Positions 1-7,461 of a stretch of DNA of 64,000 nucleotides are shown one piece after another. The DNA comes from Chitinophaga ginsengisoli (GTDB lineage Bacteria; Bacteroidota; Bacteroidia; Chitinophagales; Chitinophagaceae). Each line of letters starts with the position of its first letter. The first letter of the stretch is position 1. The position numbers were made by a program, and so were the translations under genes. The notes below the pieces were generated by a model, which was not told the DNA's origin, made no database searches, and saw nothing but the letters and a program-made list of their open reading frames with translations. The DNA is taken from positions 244,482 through 308,481 of the forward strand of contig NZ_PYGK01000009.1 of assembly GCF_003014595.1 (NCBI RefSeq), in the 5' to 3' direction.

Positions 1-564
1 TAGTAAGGCCAGTCCGCCGCCATCCTGTTTGGTAAAAAAAGACAGGAAGGTGAAAAAGGCAGACAGGAAGAGGAATAAAAAACGCAGCTTTCCCTGTGGG
101 CCCATCAGGTAGCGGAACAGGAAGGCCAGCCCGATCAGCTCATACACGATCACCGTCTGGTTATACCAGGGCCAGAAATTGAAGAACGAGTACGACAATA
201 CGAACAGTAACACCGAAAGCACCCGGATGGCCAGCTGTACGTTCAGGCTTCTCAGGATGGAACGGAAAGACAGCCCCGCCAGTATGTTCATGAAAACCTG
301 GGCTTTCACAAGCGATATCAGCTGCGGACCGAATAACTTAAAGAACAATGCGGGCATGAGCCAGAAGCCATAGCCCAGTGGCAGACCGAAATCTTTGTAA
401 GGCACCTGTCCCTGGGAAATTCTGTAGGCGCCTTCCCAGGAAAGAAAAATGTTTACCCTGTAGGGGAACGTTACAAACAAAGGGACCAGCGCAAAACCAA
501 TGATGATCAGCAATTCTGCGATAAACGCACCTTTACGGCTGAACGGAGCATGAGTTGACGGCAT
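1..564 (-). CDS. Integral membrane glycosyltransferase-like protein, 3' part cut by window edge
   Basis: The reading frame is open from an ATG at 564 to the window edge (188 codons, no stop), so the C-terminus is missing. The product has a short polar N-terminus, a first membrane segment (about residues 14-34), then a loop with SWEGAYRISQGQVPYKDF before further hydrophobic segments. An acidic residue in this first loop followed by a GQxPYxDF-type motif is typical of GT-C fold, polyprenyl-phosphate-sugar-dependent transferases (GT39/GT87-like). It is divergent from the DprE-like pathway genes that start 120 bp away, so it may use the pentose-lipid donor they make. That link is inferred from position only. 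The family is fairly likely; the sugar and acceptor are unknown. Confidence 0.7.
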   Translation of the reverse strand, partial: MPSTHAPFSRKGAFIAELLIIIGFALVPLFVTFPYRVNIFLSWEGAYRISQGQVPYKDFGLPLGYGFWLMPALFFKLFGPQLISLVKAQVFMNILAGLSFRSILRSLNVQLAIRVLSVLLFVLSYSFFNFWPWYNQTVIVYELIGLAFLFRYLMGPQGKLRFLFLFLSAFFTFLSFFTKQDGGGLALL

Positions 565-679
565 AAACGGGGATAATAAATTGATGAAAACGAGTATAAA
601 TGTAACATGAACGGGCTCAAAAATAGTAGAATTTACGCGAAAATAGCATTTTATGGTGTCGTTGTTCGGCAATCAGTTG

Positions 680-687
680 TATCTTGG
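680..687 (+). promoter_or_regulatory. Possible -7 box ahead of the prenyltransferase gene
   Basis: TATCTTGG resembles the Bacteroidota -7 consensus TAnnTTTG with one mismatch, and a TTG lies 15 bases upstream at 662-664. If real, transcription would start near 692, after the TTG codon at 684, and the gene would have to start at the GTG at 711. Confidence 0.3.
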
Positions 688-1598
688 CGGCAATATTAAG
701 TTCAATCCCCGTGCAATATTTAAAACTGTTAAGACCCTCCCATTGGGCAAAGAACCTTTTTTTATACATTCCCCTTTTCTTCGCGGGAGAGATATTCAAC
801 CTGCAAAAGGTGATGGAATTATTGATCGGATTTTTTGCATTCAGCCTCATTGCCAGTAGCATCTACATCATTAATGATTATAGAGATGTAGAGGCAGACA
901 GGATACATCCGGTAAAGTGTAAACGCCCCATCGCTTCAGGTGCTGTGGCAAAACCCGCTGCACTGGTTTTCTTTGTGTTATGCCTGGTGATAGGTGGCTT
1001 ACTGGCCTGGTATGTCAGACCGAAATTTGCATTTGTTGTAGGCATTTACTTCATTATCAATTTATTGTATTCCTTTGGATTAAAGAATATTTCGATCCTG
1101 GATATCCTGATCCTCTCAGCAGGGTTTGTATTAAGGATAAAAGCAGGTGGTGTAGCTGCTAATATAGCCGTATCAGAATGGCTGATGATCATGGTGTTCC
1201 TGCTGGCATTGTTTATGGCTATCGCCAAACGCCGCGATGATGTGCTGATCAAAACCCAGTCCGGACAGGATATGCGGAAGGCTGTTAAAGGGTATAACAT
1301 GGACTTCATGAATGTAATGCTGGCCCTCGTATCTGCCGTGATCATTGTGGCATATCTGATGTATACCATGGCACCGGAAACGATGTCACGCTTTGGTACT
1401 TACCGCCTTTATTATACATGTCTTTTTGTAATTGGTGGATTATTACGATATTTGCAAATAACTTATGTGGAGAATAATACAGGTTCTCCTACCAAAATCC
1501 TATACAAAGACCGTTTCATTCAATTAACCATACTCCTGTGGGTGCTGAGTTTTTATGTGATTATTTATTTACCCACTAACAAAAGTTTTTTTGAGTAA
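684..1598 (+). CDS. UbiA-family polyprenyl-phosphate phosphoribosyltransferase (decaprenyl-phosphate phosphoribosyltransferase-like)
   Basis: This multi-span membrane enzyme should transfer 5-phosphoribose from PRPP to a polyprenyl phosphate, the first step of the DPR/DPA-type pentose donor pathway. The N-terminus RPSHWAKN and the NDYRDVEAD motif (about residues 64-72) with a following HP/KRP stretch are the metal and diphosphate binding signature of this UbiA subgroup, whose best known member is mycobacterial Rv3806c. Hydrophobic segments fill the rest. The frame opens at TTG 684; GTG 711 is an equally good start and agrees better with a possible promoter. The stop TAA at 1596-1598 overlaps the ATG of the next gene by one base, so the two are translationally coupled. 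Subgroup call rests on the downstream DprE1/DprE2 pair as well as the motifs. Confidence 0.85.
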   Translation: MAAILSSIPVQYLKLLRPSHWAKNLFLYIPLFFAGEIFNLQKVMELLIGFFAFSLIASSIYIINDYRDVEADRIHPVKCKRPIASGAVAKPAALVFFVLCLVIGGLLAWYVRPKFAFVVGIYFIINLLYSFGLKNISILDILILSAGFVLRIKAGGVAANIAVSEWLMIMVFLLALFMAIAKRRDDVLIKTQSGQDMRKAVKGYNMDFMNVMLALVSAVIIVAYLMYTMAPETMSRFGTYRLYYTCLFVIGGLLRYLQITYVENNTGSPTKILYKDRFIQLTILLWVLSFYVIIYLPTNKSFFE

Positions 1599-2929
1599 TG
1601 GAAAAACGGTTGGCAAACTGGGGGAACTACCCCGCTATCTCCTGCGACGAATCAACATTTTCGCAGGAAGAACAAGTGCAGGATTTTATATCCACACATT
1701 CATCTGTGATTGCCCGTGGAAACGGGCGCTGTTACGGCGATGCTTCGCTGGCGCAACACAGTGTTTCTACCCTTAAATACGACAAGGTACTCGCTTTTGA
1801 TACCACTAAGGGCATCTTCGAATGTCAGTCCGGTATTACACTCGATCAGATCCTCGATATTATTGTTCCCCAGGGATGGTTTCTGCCGGTGACGCCCGGT
1901 ACGAAATTTATTACCGTCGGCGGTGCAGTTGCCTCTGACGTACATGGGAAGAACCATCACGTAGATGGCTCATTTTCAGGTCATATCATCGATATGGACA
2001 TCATCACGGGTAATAAAGAAACCATTACCTGTTCTGCAAACAATCACTCCGACCTTTTCTGGGCTACCTGTGGTGGTATGGGCCTCACCGGTATTATCAC
2101 CCGGGTGAAATTCGGTCTGAAGAAGATCAGTACCGCATACATCCGTCAGAAGCAGATCAAGGCCCGCAACCTGGAAGACCTGATCCGCCTCTTTGAAGAA
2201 TATAAGGATTATACCTACTCCATGGCCTGGATCGATTGTCTGAAGAAAGGTGATGCCTTCGGCCGCGGTATCCTCATTGTTGGCGAACATGCCACCCCGG
2301 AAGAACTGAATGAACAGCAACGCAAAGCCCCCCTGCAACTTGCCCCGAAACGTAAACTGTCGGTGCCTTTCAATCTTCCTTCCTTCGTACTCAATACCCT
2401 GACTGTCAAGGCATTTAACTGGTTATATTACTTAAAGAATACCAAACGGGAGATCAACGGTGTCATTCCTTACGAACCATTCTTCTACCCCCTCGATGCC
2501 ATCCTGCATTGGAACCGGGGTTATGGTAAGGCCGGATTTGTACAGTACCAGTTTGTACTGCCCCTGGAAAAGAAAGAAGGACTGGTAGCTATTCTGCAGA
2601 AGATCAGTGACGCCGGACTGGGATCTTTCCTGGCGGTACTGAAGGTGTTTGGTAAACAGGACAGCCTCATCTCATTTCCGATGGAAGGATATACGCTAGC
2701 GCTTGACTTCCCTGTTCGTAAAGGGCTGTTTGAGTTCCTTGACAAGCTGGACGCGATCGTGCTGCAATATGGAGGCCGTCTGTACCTGTCGAAAGATGCC
2801 CGTATGAAACAGGAGGTGTTCTGGCAGAGTTACCCTAATGCGCAAAAATTTGCCGATATCATCAAAACATACAATGGTGCTAAGCTGTTCCGTTCTGTAC
2901 AGTCAGACCGGTTGCTGCTGACAGAATAA
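1598..2929 (+). CDS. FAD-binding oxidase, DprE1-like (polyprenylphosphoryl-ribose 2'-oxidase)
   Basis: A 443-residue FAD_binding_4 oxidase that should oxidise polyprenylphosphoryl-beta-D-ribose to the 2'-keto form. The flavin-binding motifs GNGRCYGDAS (about 42-51) and HGKNHH (116-121) followed by GSF match those of mycobacterial DprE1 closely, and the C-terminal GGRLYLSKDAR keeps the active-site lysine of the family (mycobacterial Lys418). The residue aligned with the benzothiazinone-reactive Cys387 of M. tuberculosis (context GWNICVDFP) is Ala368 here (context GYTLALDFP), judged by eye. It sits between the UbiA and SDR genes, in the order used in the known pathway. Length is normal for the family. 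Confidence 0.88.
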   Translation: MEKRLANWGNYPAISCDESTFSQEEQVQDFISTHSSVIARGNGRCYGDASLAQHSVSTLKYDKVLAFDTTKGIFECQSGITLDQILDIIVPQGWFLPVTPGTKFITVGGAVASDVHGKNHHVDGSFSGHIIDMDIITGNKETITCSANNHSDLFWATCGGMGLTGIITRVKFGLKKISTAYIRQKQIKARNLEDLIRLFEEYKDYTYSMAWIDCLKKGDAFGRGILIVGEHATPEELNEQQRKAPLQLAPKRKLSVPFNLPSFVLNTLTVKAFNWLYYLKNTKREINGVIPYEPFFYPLDAILHWNRGYGKAGFVQYQFVLPLEKKEGLVAILQKISDAGLGSFLAVLKVFGKQDSLISFPMEGYTLALDFPVRKGLFEFLDKLDAIVLQYGGRLYLSKDARMKQEVFWQSYPNAQKFADIIKTYNGAKLFRSVQSDRLLLTE

Positions 2930-2960
2930 TCTTCTACCTAAAATACCGACAATCAATTAT

Positions 2961-3692
2961 ATGCCTACTGTTCTTATTCTGGGAGCCGGGTCAGACATGG
3001 CTGTTGCCATTGCCCGCGAGTTTGCCAGGAACAAATACGATATTCAACTGGCTGCCCGTAACGTAGCTTCCCTCTCCGCTCTGGAGCAGGACCTTCGCAT
3101 CCGTTACCAGGTAAGTGCCAGCTCCCATGCCTTTGACGCAACTGATTTTACCAGTCACGCTGCTTTTTACAGGTCCCTTTCGCAAGCGCCGGATATCACC
3201 ATTACTGTATTCGGTTACCTGGGTTCACAGGAAAAAGGGCAATCCGACTGGACTGAAGCTGCCCGCATCCTGCACACCAACTATACCGGTGCGGTATCCA
3301 TCCTGAATATTGTGGCAGACGAATATGCGGCCCGTGGCAATGGTACCATTGTTGGCATCAGCTCTGTAGCTGGCGAACGTGGCCGTCAGAGTAACTACCT
3401 TTACGGTAGCGCCAAGGCCGGGTTTACGGCTTACCTGAGTGGTCTCCGCAACCGCCTTTTCCTTAAAGGCGCACATGTGCTGAGCGTTCAACCGGGATTT
3501 GTGTATACCCGTATGACCGAGAACCTGAAACTGCCCGCTCCCCTGACAGCCCAGCCACAGGATGTTGCAAGGGATGTTTACAGGGCGGTGATCGCAAAGA
3601 AAAACGTTATTTATACGAAATGGTTCTGGCGTTATATTATGCTCATTATCAAATCAATACCTGAGGGTATCTTCAAAAAACTCAAATTATGA
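2961..3692 (+). CDS. Short-chain dehydrogenase, DprE2-like (2-keto-pentose reductase)
   Basis: A 243-residue classical SDR with an N-terminal NADP(H) site (GAGSDMAVAIA, about 8-18), a catalytic serine in GISSVAG and YGSAK as the Tyr/Lys pair (about 149-153). Placement directly after a DprE1-like oxidase points to the second half of the epimerisation: reduction of the 2'-keto intermediate to polyprenylphosphoryl-D-arabinose. The N-terminal glycine motif lacks the usual spacing of GxxxGxG, as is also seen in DprE2-type proteins. The stop codon overlaps the next ATG (ATGA, 3689-3692). The general SDR call is safe; the substrate is inferred from context. Confidence 0.82.
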   Translation: MPTVLILGAGSDMAVAIAREFARNKYDIQLAARNVASLSALEQDLRIRYQVSASSHAFDATDFTSHAAFYRSLSQAPDITITVFGYLGSQEKGQSDWTEAARILHTNYTGAVSILNIVADEYAARGNGTIVGISSVAGERGRQSNYLYGSAKAGFTAYLSGLRNRLFLKGAHVLSVQPGFVYTRMTENLKLPAPLTAQPQDVARDVYRAVIAKKNVIYTKWFWRYIMLIIKSIPEGIFKKLKL

Positions 3693-4279
3693 AGCCAGCC
3701 ATTGCTTTCTTCGATTTTGACGGTACGATTACCACGAAGGATACCTTGTTCGAGGTCATCCGTTTCCATAAAGGGAATGGAGCATTGTACACAGGTCTGG
3801 CATTGTTGTCGCCAGCTTTGGTTATGATGAAGCTGGGATTGATCTCTAAACAGAAGGGGAAAGACCTGGTGTTACAGTACTTTTTCCGTAACACACCTAT
3901 CGACGAGTTCCGTGATAAATGTGCCGCTTTCTGCCGTAACCGGCTGCCTGGTCTGATCAGGGAAAACGCCCTGAAAGAGATAAATCAGCACCTGACCAAA
4001 GGACATCGTGTGGTGGTGGTGACAGCTTCCGCGCAGGAATGGGTAAAGCCCTGGTGTGATGGTGTGGGTATTGAATGTATCGGCACCCAGCTGGAGATCC
4101 GGAATGCCAGGGTTACCGGCCGTATATATGGTGTGAACTGCAATGGTGAGGAAAAGGTTCGTCGCATCCGGCAGCAGTACGACCTGCCCATCTTCGGAGA
4201 TATTTATGCCTACGGCGATACCAATGGAGATCGACCGATGTTACAATTAGCCACCTTTGGCTTCTTCAGGAAGTTCTGA
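3689..4279 (+). CDS. HAD-IB family phosphatase, candidate pathway phosphatase
   Basis: A 196-residue phosphoserine-phosphatase-like HAD hydrolase. Motif I is FFDFDGTIT (Asp9 and Asp11), motif II lies in VVVVTAS and motif III/IV is GDTNGDRPML. The 5' end overlaps the DprE2-like gene by four bases, so the four genes from 684 form one operon. In mycobacteria the phosphoribosyl-lipid is dephosphorylated by the PAP2-type protein Rv3807c; no PAP2 gene is in this operon, and a HAD enzyme in its place could do that step. Alternative: a general small-molecule or lipid phosphatase. The family assignment is firm, the substrate is inference. Confidence 0.8.
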   Translation: MKPAIAFFDFDGTITTKDTLFEVIRFHKGNGALYTGLALLSPALVMMKLGLISKQKGKDLVLQYFFRNTPIDEFRDKCAAFCRNRLPGLIRENALKEINQHLTKGHRVVVVTASAQEWVKPWCDGVGIECIGTQLEIRNARVTGRIYGVNCNGEEKVRRIRQQYDLPIFGDIYAYGDTNGDRPMLQLATFGFFRKF

Positions 4280-4285
4280 AAACAC

Positions 4286-4330
4286 TCAGGCCATCAATCA
4301 CAGTCGGTCTGACGGTAGTTGATGGCCTGA
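4286..4330. terminator. Hairpin between convergent genes
   Basis: A perfect 12-bp inverted repeat (TCAGGCCATCAA / TTGATGGCCTGA) with a 21-base loop lies just after the HAD gene stop and before the convergent desaturase gene. There is no long T run, so it may act as a two-way end signal. Confidence 0.6.
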
Positions 4331-4366
4331 AATGCATCTATCTATTTCTACTTACTACTTTCGCTT

Positions 4367-5137
4367 TTAAGCTGCTGCTTTCATTTTCACTACTTTCACC
4401 TTAGCGGTTTTCAGTTTAATGATTCCGATAGCATTGAAGAATTTCATCACCGGATAAGTTGGATCCAGTTCAAACCATTTCTTAGCGAAGTTTGGACTGT
4501 CTTTATACTTGTGGTGGTTGTTCTGGAACAGTTCGCCCAGCAACAGGATACCCCATGGAGAGGTATTTTTTGATTTATCACCGTTGTCGAAGCTCTTGTA
4601 ACCGTATTTATGACCACACCAGTTCACAACAGCACCCTGTACAGGCCCGATCAGGAAATGGATAGGTAATAACAGGAACCAATACCAGGCTGGAGCGAAC
4701 GCCACATAGAAACCTATGTAAATACCTGCCCATGCCAGGCGTGTAATAGTATGATCACCGAAGCGGTCCATCGCATTCCAAACCGGCAGCGGAGGATTGG
4801 TCGTAAATTTCTCGTCCAGTACTTTTTCACCGGTGTAGATGTCATTGTACAGTTTACGAGTCTGCCACATCATGCTCCATACATCTTTGAAGAAGTGAGG
4901 AGAATGCGGGTCATGCTCAGTATCGCTGTATTCGTGGTGCATACGGTGCATAGCGCCATAAGCACGCGGTACTAAATAAGATGTTCCCTGGAAGAACCAT
5001 GTACAGAAGTAAAATATCCGTTCCCAACCTTTACTGGTAGTATACATCTGGTGGGATGCATATCTGTGCAGGAAGAAAGTGTGAAAGAACAAGGATAAGA
5101 ACCAGTGTGAAAAAAAGAATATTAAAATCGCAGTCAT
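4367..5137 (-). CDS. Acyl-CoA/acyl-lipid fatty acid desaturase
   Basis: A 256-residue integral membrane di-iron desaturase of the stearoyl-CoA delta-9 type. The three histidine boxes are visible: HRYASH (24-29), HRMHHEYSD starting at residue 64, followed by HDPHS, and QNNHHKY near residue 208. Hydrophobic stretches flank them as expected. It should introduce a double bond into long acyl chains to keep membranes fluid. The C-terminus is Lys/Ala-rich. A good -7 box lies 34 bases before the ATG, so it is transcribed alone. The start at 5137 gives the normal N-terminal membrane segment. Confidence 0.9.
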   Translation of the reverse strand: MTAILIFFFSHWFLSLFFHTFFLHRYASHQMYTTSKGWERIFYFCTWFFQGTSYLVPRAYGAMHRMHHEYSDTEHDPHSPHFFKDVWSMMWQTRKLYNDIYTGEKVLDEKFTTNPPLPVWNAMDRFGDHTITRLAWAGIYIGFYVAFAPAWYWFLLLPIHFLIGPVQGAVVNWCGHKYGYKSFDNGDKSKNTSPWGILLLGELFQNNHHKYKDSPNFAKKWFELDPTYPVMKFFNAIGIIKLKTAKVKVVKMKAAA

Positions 5138-5170
5138 TTTCTCTCTTTAAACGTAATCAATTTAAGTTGT

Positions 5171-5178
5171 CAAAGGTA
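5171..5178 (-). promoter_or_regulatory. -7 promoter box of the desaturase gene
   Basis: On the minus strand the sequence reads TACCTTTG, a perfect match to the Bacteroidota -7 consensus TAnnTTTG, about 34 bases before the ATG. The upstream 270 bases to the next gene hold no further feature I can support. Confidence 0.6.
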
Positions 5179-5448
5179 GCTTAAAATGAGCGGTAAGCTT
5201 CATAAATAATTACGTATCAATTATAGAGGCAGCTTATATAAGTAGTAAAGTAGGCCACAGGGGCGTGTTTAGGGAAATGTTAAAATTTATTTAACAACCG
5301 GCCTCAAACACAATAATGACGCTGAAAATTAGTTTAACACAGGTTTTTAGTCCTTCGCATACCTGATGATCAATGATCGTCCCGGCAGCTACTTTAATGT
5401 TGTATTTTTCTCCTGTACTTCAGGCCCTATTCCGGTCACCAAACATTG

Positions 5449-6471
5449 TTACAGGCTTACACCTGTCAGCTGTTCACTTAGCTCCCACAATCTTTCAGCC
5501 GCTACCGGATCTATCGCATAAGGGAATACGCCAAACGCTTTGGACGCCACACGTTTGCTGAGATCATTACTGCCCTCGGTTTTATCTTCAGTGGCTATCG
5601 GAGATATATCGCTATTCTCACAGTACACACCTCCTATCCCATTCAGTTGCGGACTTACCGCACACCATACACTGGTCGCCGCTCCCTGTTCAATTGTCTT
5701 CAGCTGCCTTGCCGGATCAAGTATCGGTTTGCCATCCTCATCAAACACCCCTGCTTTTTGCAGTTCCTCTGCTGACATATGTCGCTTGAGATCAGTATCA
5801 ACGATACTACCGGGATGTACGGCGAAGGCACGGATACCTTCTTTCTGACCACGTCTGTCCAGTTCTACAGCAAAGAGCACATTGGCTGTCTTTGATTGTC
5901 CGTAGGCCTTCCAGCGATCATATTCCCGGTGCTTAAAGTGCAGATCATCAAATATAACCTGGGAAAAACGATGCCCCCAGGAGGACAGCGCCACTACCCT
6001 TGCACCATTGGCGCGGCGTAATGCCGGCCAGAGCTTGACCACCAGCTGAAAATGTCCAAGGTGATTGGTGGCAAACTGTGATTCATATCCGCGCTTGTCG
6101 AGGGTAAATGGATTAGCCATGATCCCCGCATTGTTCACTATGATATGTAAAGGTTGCCCGCTGGCCAGGAAGCTGTCGGCAAAGGCATCAATGGAAGCCG
6201 GATCTGCGAGGTCGAGCGCCGCTATCTGCACCCGCTCAATTCCTTTCAGCGCCCTGGTAGCTTTCGCTATATCCCGTGCAGGAACGATCACGGTGGCCCC
6301 TGCTTTACTGAGTACCCTTGTTGTTTCCAGACCGATGCCTGCATAACCACCGGTAACGATGGCCACTTTGCCCGACAGGTCAATACCTTTTAATACATCG
6401 GTGGCTGTAGATGCGCCATCAAATCCTGAATCGATTGGTGCCTGTTGTGTCACTATTTTATTCATTTCCAT
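5449..6471 (-). CDS. SDR family oxidoreductase
   Basis: A 340-residue SDR of the retinol dehydrogenase / protochlorophyllide reductase-like group. It has a 30-residue N-terminal extension, then TGGYAGIG (cofactor site, about 40-47), NNAGIM and a YGQSK catalytic pair. The cofactor site and NNAG motif are standard, so it should be an active NAD(P)-dependent reductase. Substrate unknown. The gene has its own promoter box and is followed (upstream on the same strand) by a separate AraC gene. A similar AraC/SDR pairing recurs near 48-50 kb. Confidence 0.85.
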   Translation of the reverse strand: MEMNKIVTQQAPIDSGFDGASTATDVLKGIDLSGKVAIVTGGYAGIGLETTRVLSKAGATVIVPARDIAKATRALKGIERVQIAALDLADPASIDAFADSFLASGQPLHIIVNNAGIMANPFTLDKRGYESQFATNHLGHFQLVVKLWPALRRANGARVVALSSWGHRFSQVIFDDLHFKHREYDRWKAYGQSKTANVLFAVELDRRGQKEGIRAFAVHPGSIVDTDLKRHMSAEELQKAGVFDEDGKPILDPARQLKTIEQGAATSVWCAVSPQLNGIGGVYCENSDISPIATEDKTEGSNDLSKRVASKAFGVFPYAIDPVAAERLWELSEQLTGVSL

Positions 6472-6491
6472 AGATATTAATTTTTCTGATT

Positions 6492-6499
6492 CAAAGGTA
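6492..6499 (-). promoter_or_regulatory. -7 promoter box of the SDR gene
   Basis: Minus-strand TACCTTTG, perfect match to TAnnTTTG, 20 bases before the ATG at 6471. Confidence 0.6.
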
Positions 6500-6550
6500 G
6501 AATCATCACCTATGGGAACTTTGTGTGCAGCAAACCATTATTTGTAAAAA

Positions 6551-7441
6551 TCAAACCTGACGATAAAGGGAGGGTGCAACCTTTACCCGCTTTTTGAAGA
6601 AGTTATTGAAGTGTGCCTGGTCCTCGAATCCCAGGGCAAAGCTGATCTCTGCTATGTTCAGATTAGTATGTTTCAGCATGGCCTTCGCCTCTCCTACCAG
6701 TCTGTCGAAAATATGATCTGTAGTCGTTTTGCCGGTCTCGGTCTTCACCGCCCGGTTGAGGTAGTTCACATGAATGGAGAGCCTGTCTGCGAAGTCTTTA
6801 GGGCTGCGAAGCAGGATACGGCTGGAGAATAATTCAACCGGGAACTGCCTTTCCAGCAGATCCAGAAAAGCGGTCGTTACCCGTGCGGTGGCATTGGACT
6901 CTTTCTGAGGATTGGCCGCAGGCACCAGCTTCATAGCATAATAGATCAATTCACTGACATAACTGCTGATCAGCTCATATCTGTAAGCATAGGTGCTATT
7001 GAACTCCCTGAGGATCTTTTCAAACAAATCAGTCACCTCTTTTAAAGTGGTGCCTTCAAGCGCGAAGACTGGCCGTGCATCCGGCATAAAGAGCGGAATC
7101 TCTTCCAGTTTCAGCCGCAGGCCTTCCCGGAAGAATTCATCTTTGAATACACAGGAATATCCCGAGATGTCTTCTTTCAGTAGTTCAAATGTATAGGGCA
7201 CCCTGGAATTCAGGAATAACAGTGTATTATCGCCTATCGTAATACTCTGATCTCCAAAATGTAAGATGCATTCGCCACTAAATAACATGATCTTATAGTA
7301 ATCCCGGCGGGTGTAAGCAGCATTCGAAACGCCCGACCGTATGTGTTCCTGTAGGGTGTAGACATTAAAATAGGGACCGGGATAATGATCGGTAGTGGGA
7401 TTACAGGAATGAGCGTCCCACGATTGAATTGTCCTGCTCAT
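6551..7441 (-). CDS. AraC family transcriptional regulator
   Basis: Transcription factor with an N-terminal cupin-like sensing half (residues 1 to about 170) and a C-terminal double helix-turn-helix of the AraC/XylS type, ending in ALGFEDQAHFNNFFKK. I place the start at ATG 7441 (296 residues). The frame also opens at TTG 7465, which overlaps the TGA of the upstream lipoprotein gene, so translational coupling from that gene is possible. It lies between a peptide-binding lipoprotein and an SDR gene and may control either. It closely resembles the AraC protein at 47846 (shared SIHVNYLNRAVK-type segment). Confidence 0.88.
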   Translation of the reverse strand: MSRTIQSWDAHSCNPTTDHYPGPYFNVYTLQEHIRSGVSNAAYTRRDYYKIMLFSGECILHFGDQSITIGDNTLLFLNSRVPYTFELLKEDISGYSCVFKDEFFREGLRLKLEEIPLFMPDARPVFALEGTTLKEVTDLFEKILREFNSTYAYRYELISSYVSELIYYAMKLVPAANPQKESNATARVTTAFLDLLERQFPVELFSSRILLRSPKDFADRLSIHVNYLNRAVKTETGKTTTDHIFDRLVGEAKAMLKHTNLNIAEISFALGFEDQAHFNNFFKKRVKVAPSLYRQV

Positions 7442-7461
7442 AATGCTGCTTTTTGCAAATA

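Noticed and set aside
617..862. Minus-strand open frame of 81 codons across the start of the UbiA gene
   Set aside because: It is antisense to a clear prenyltransferase coding region and lacks protein-like composition.
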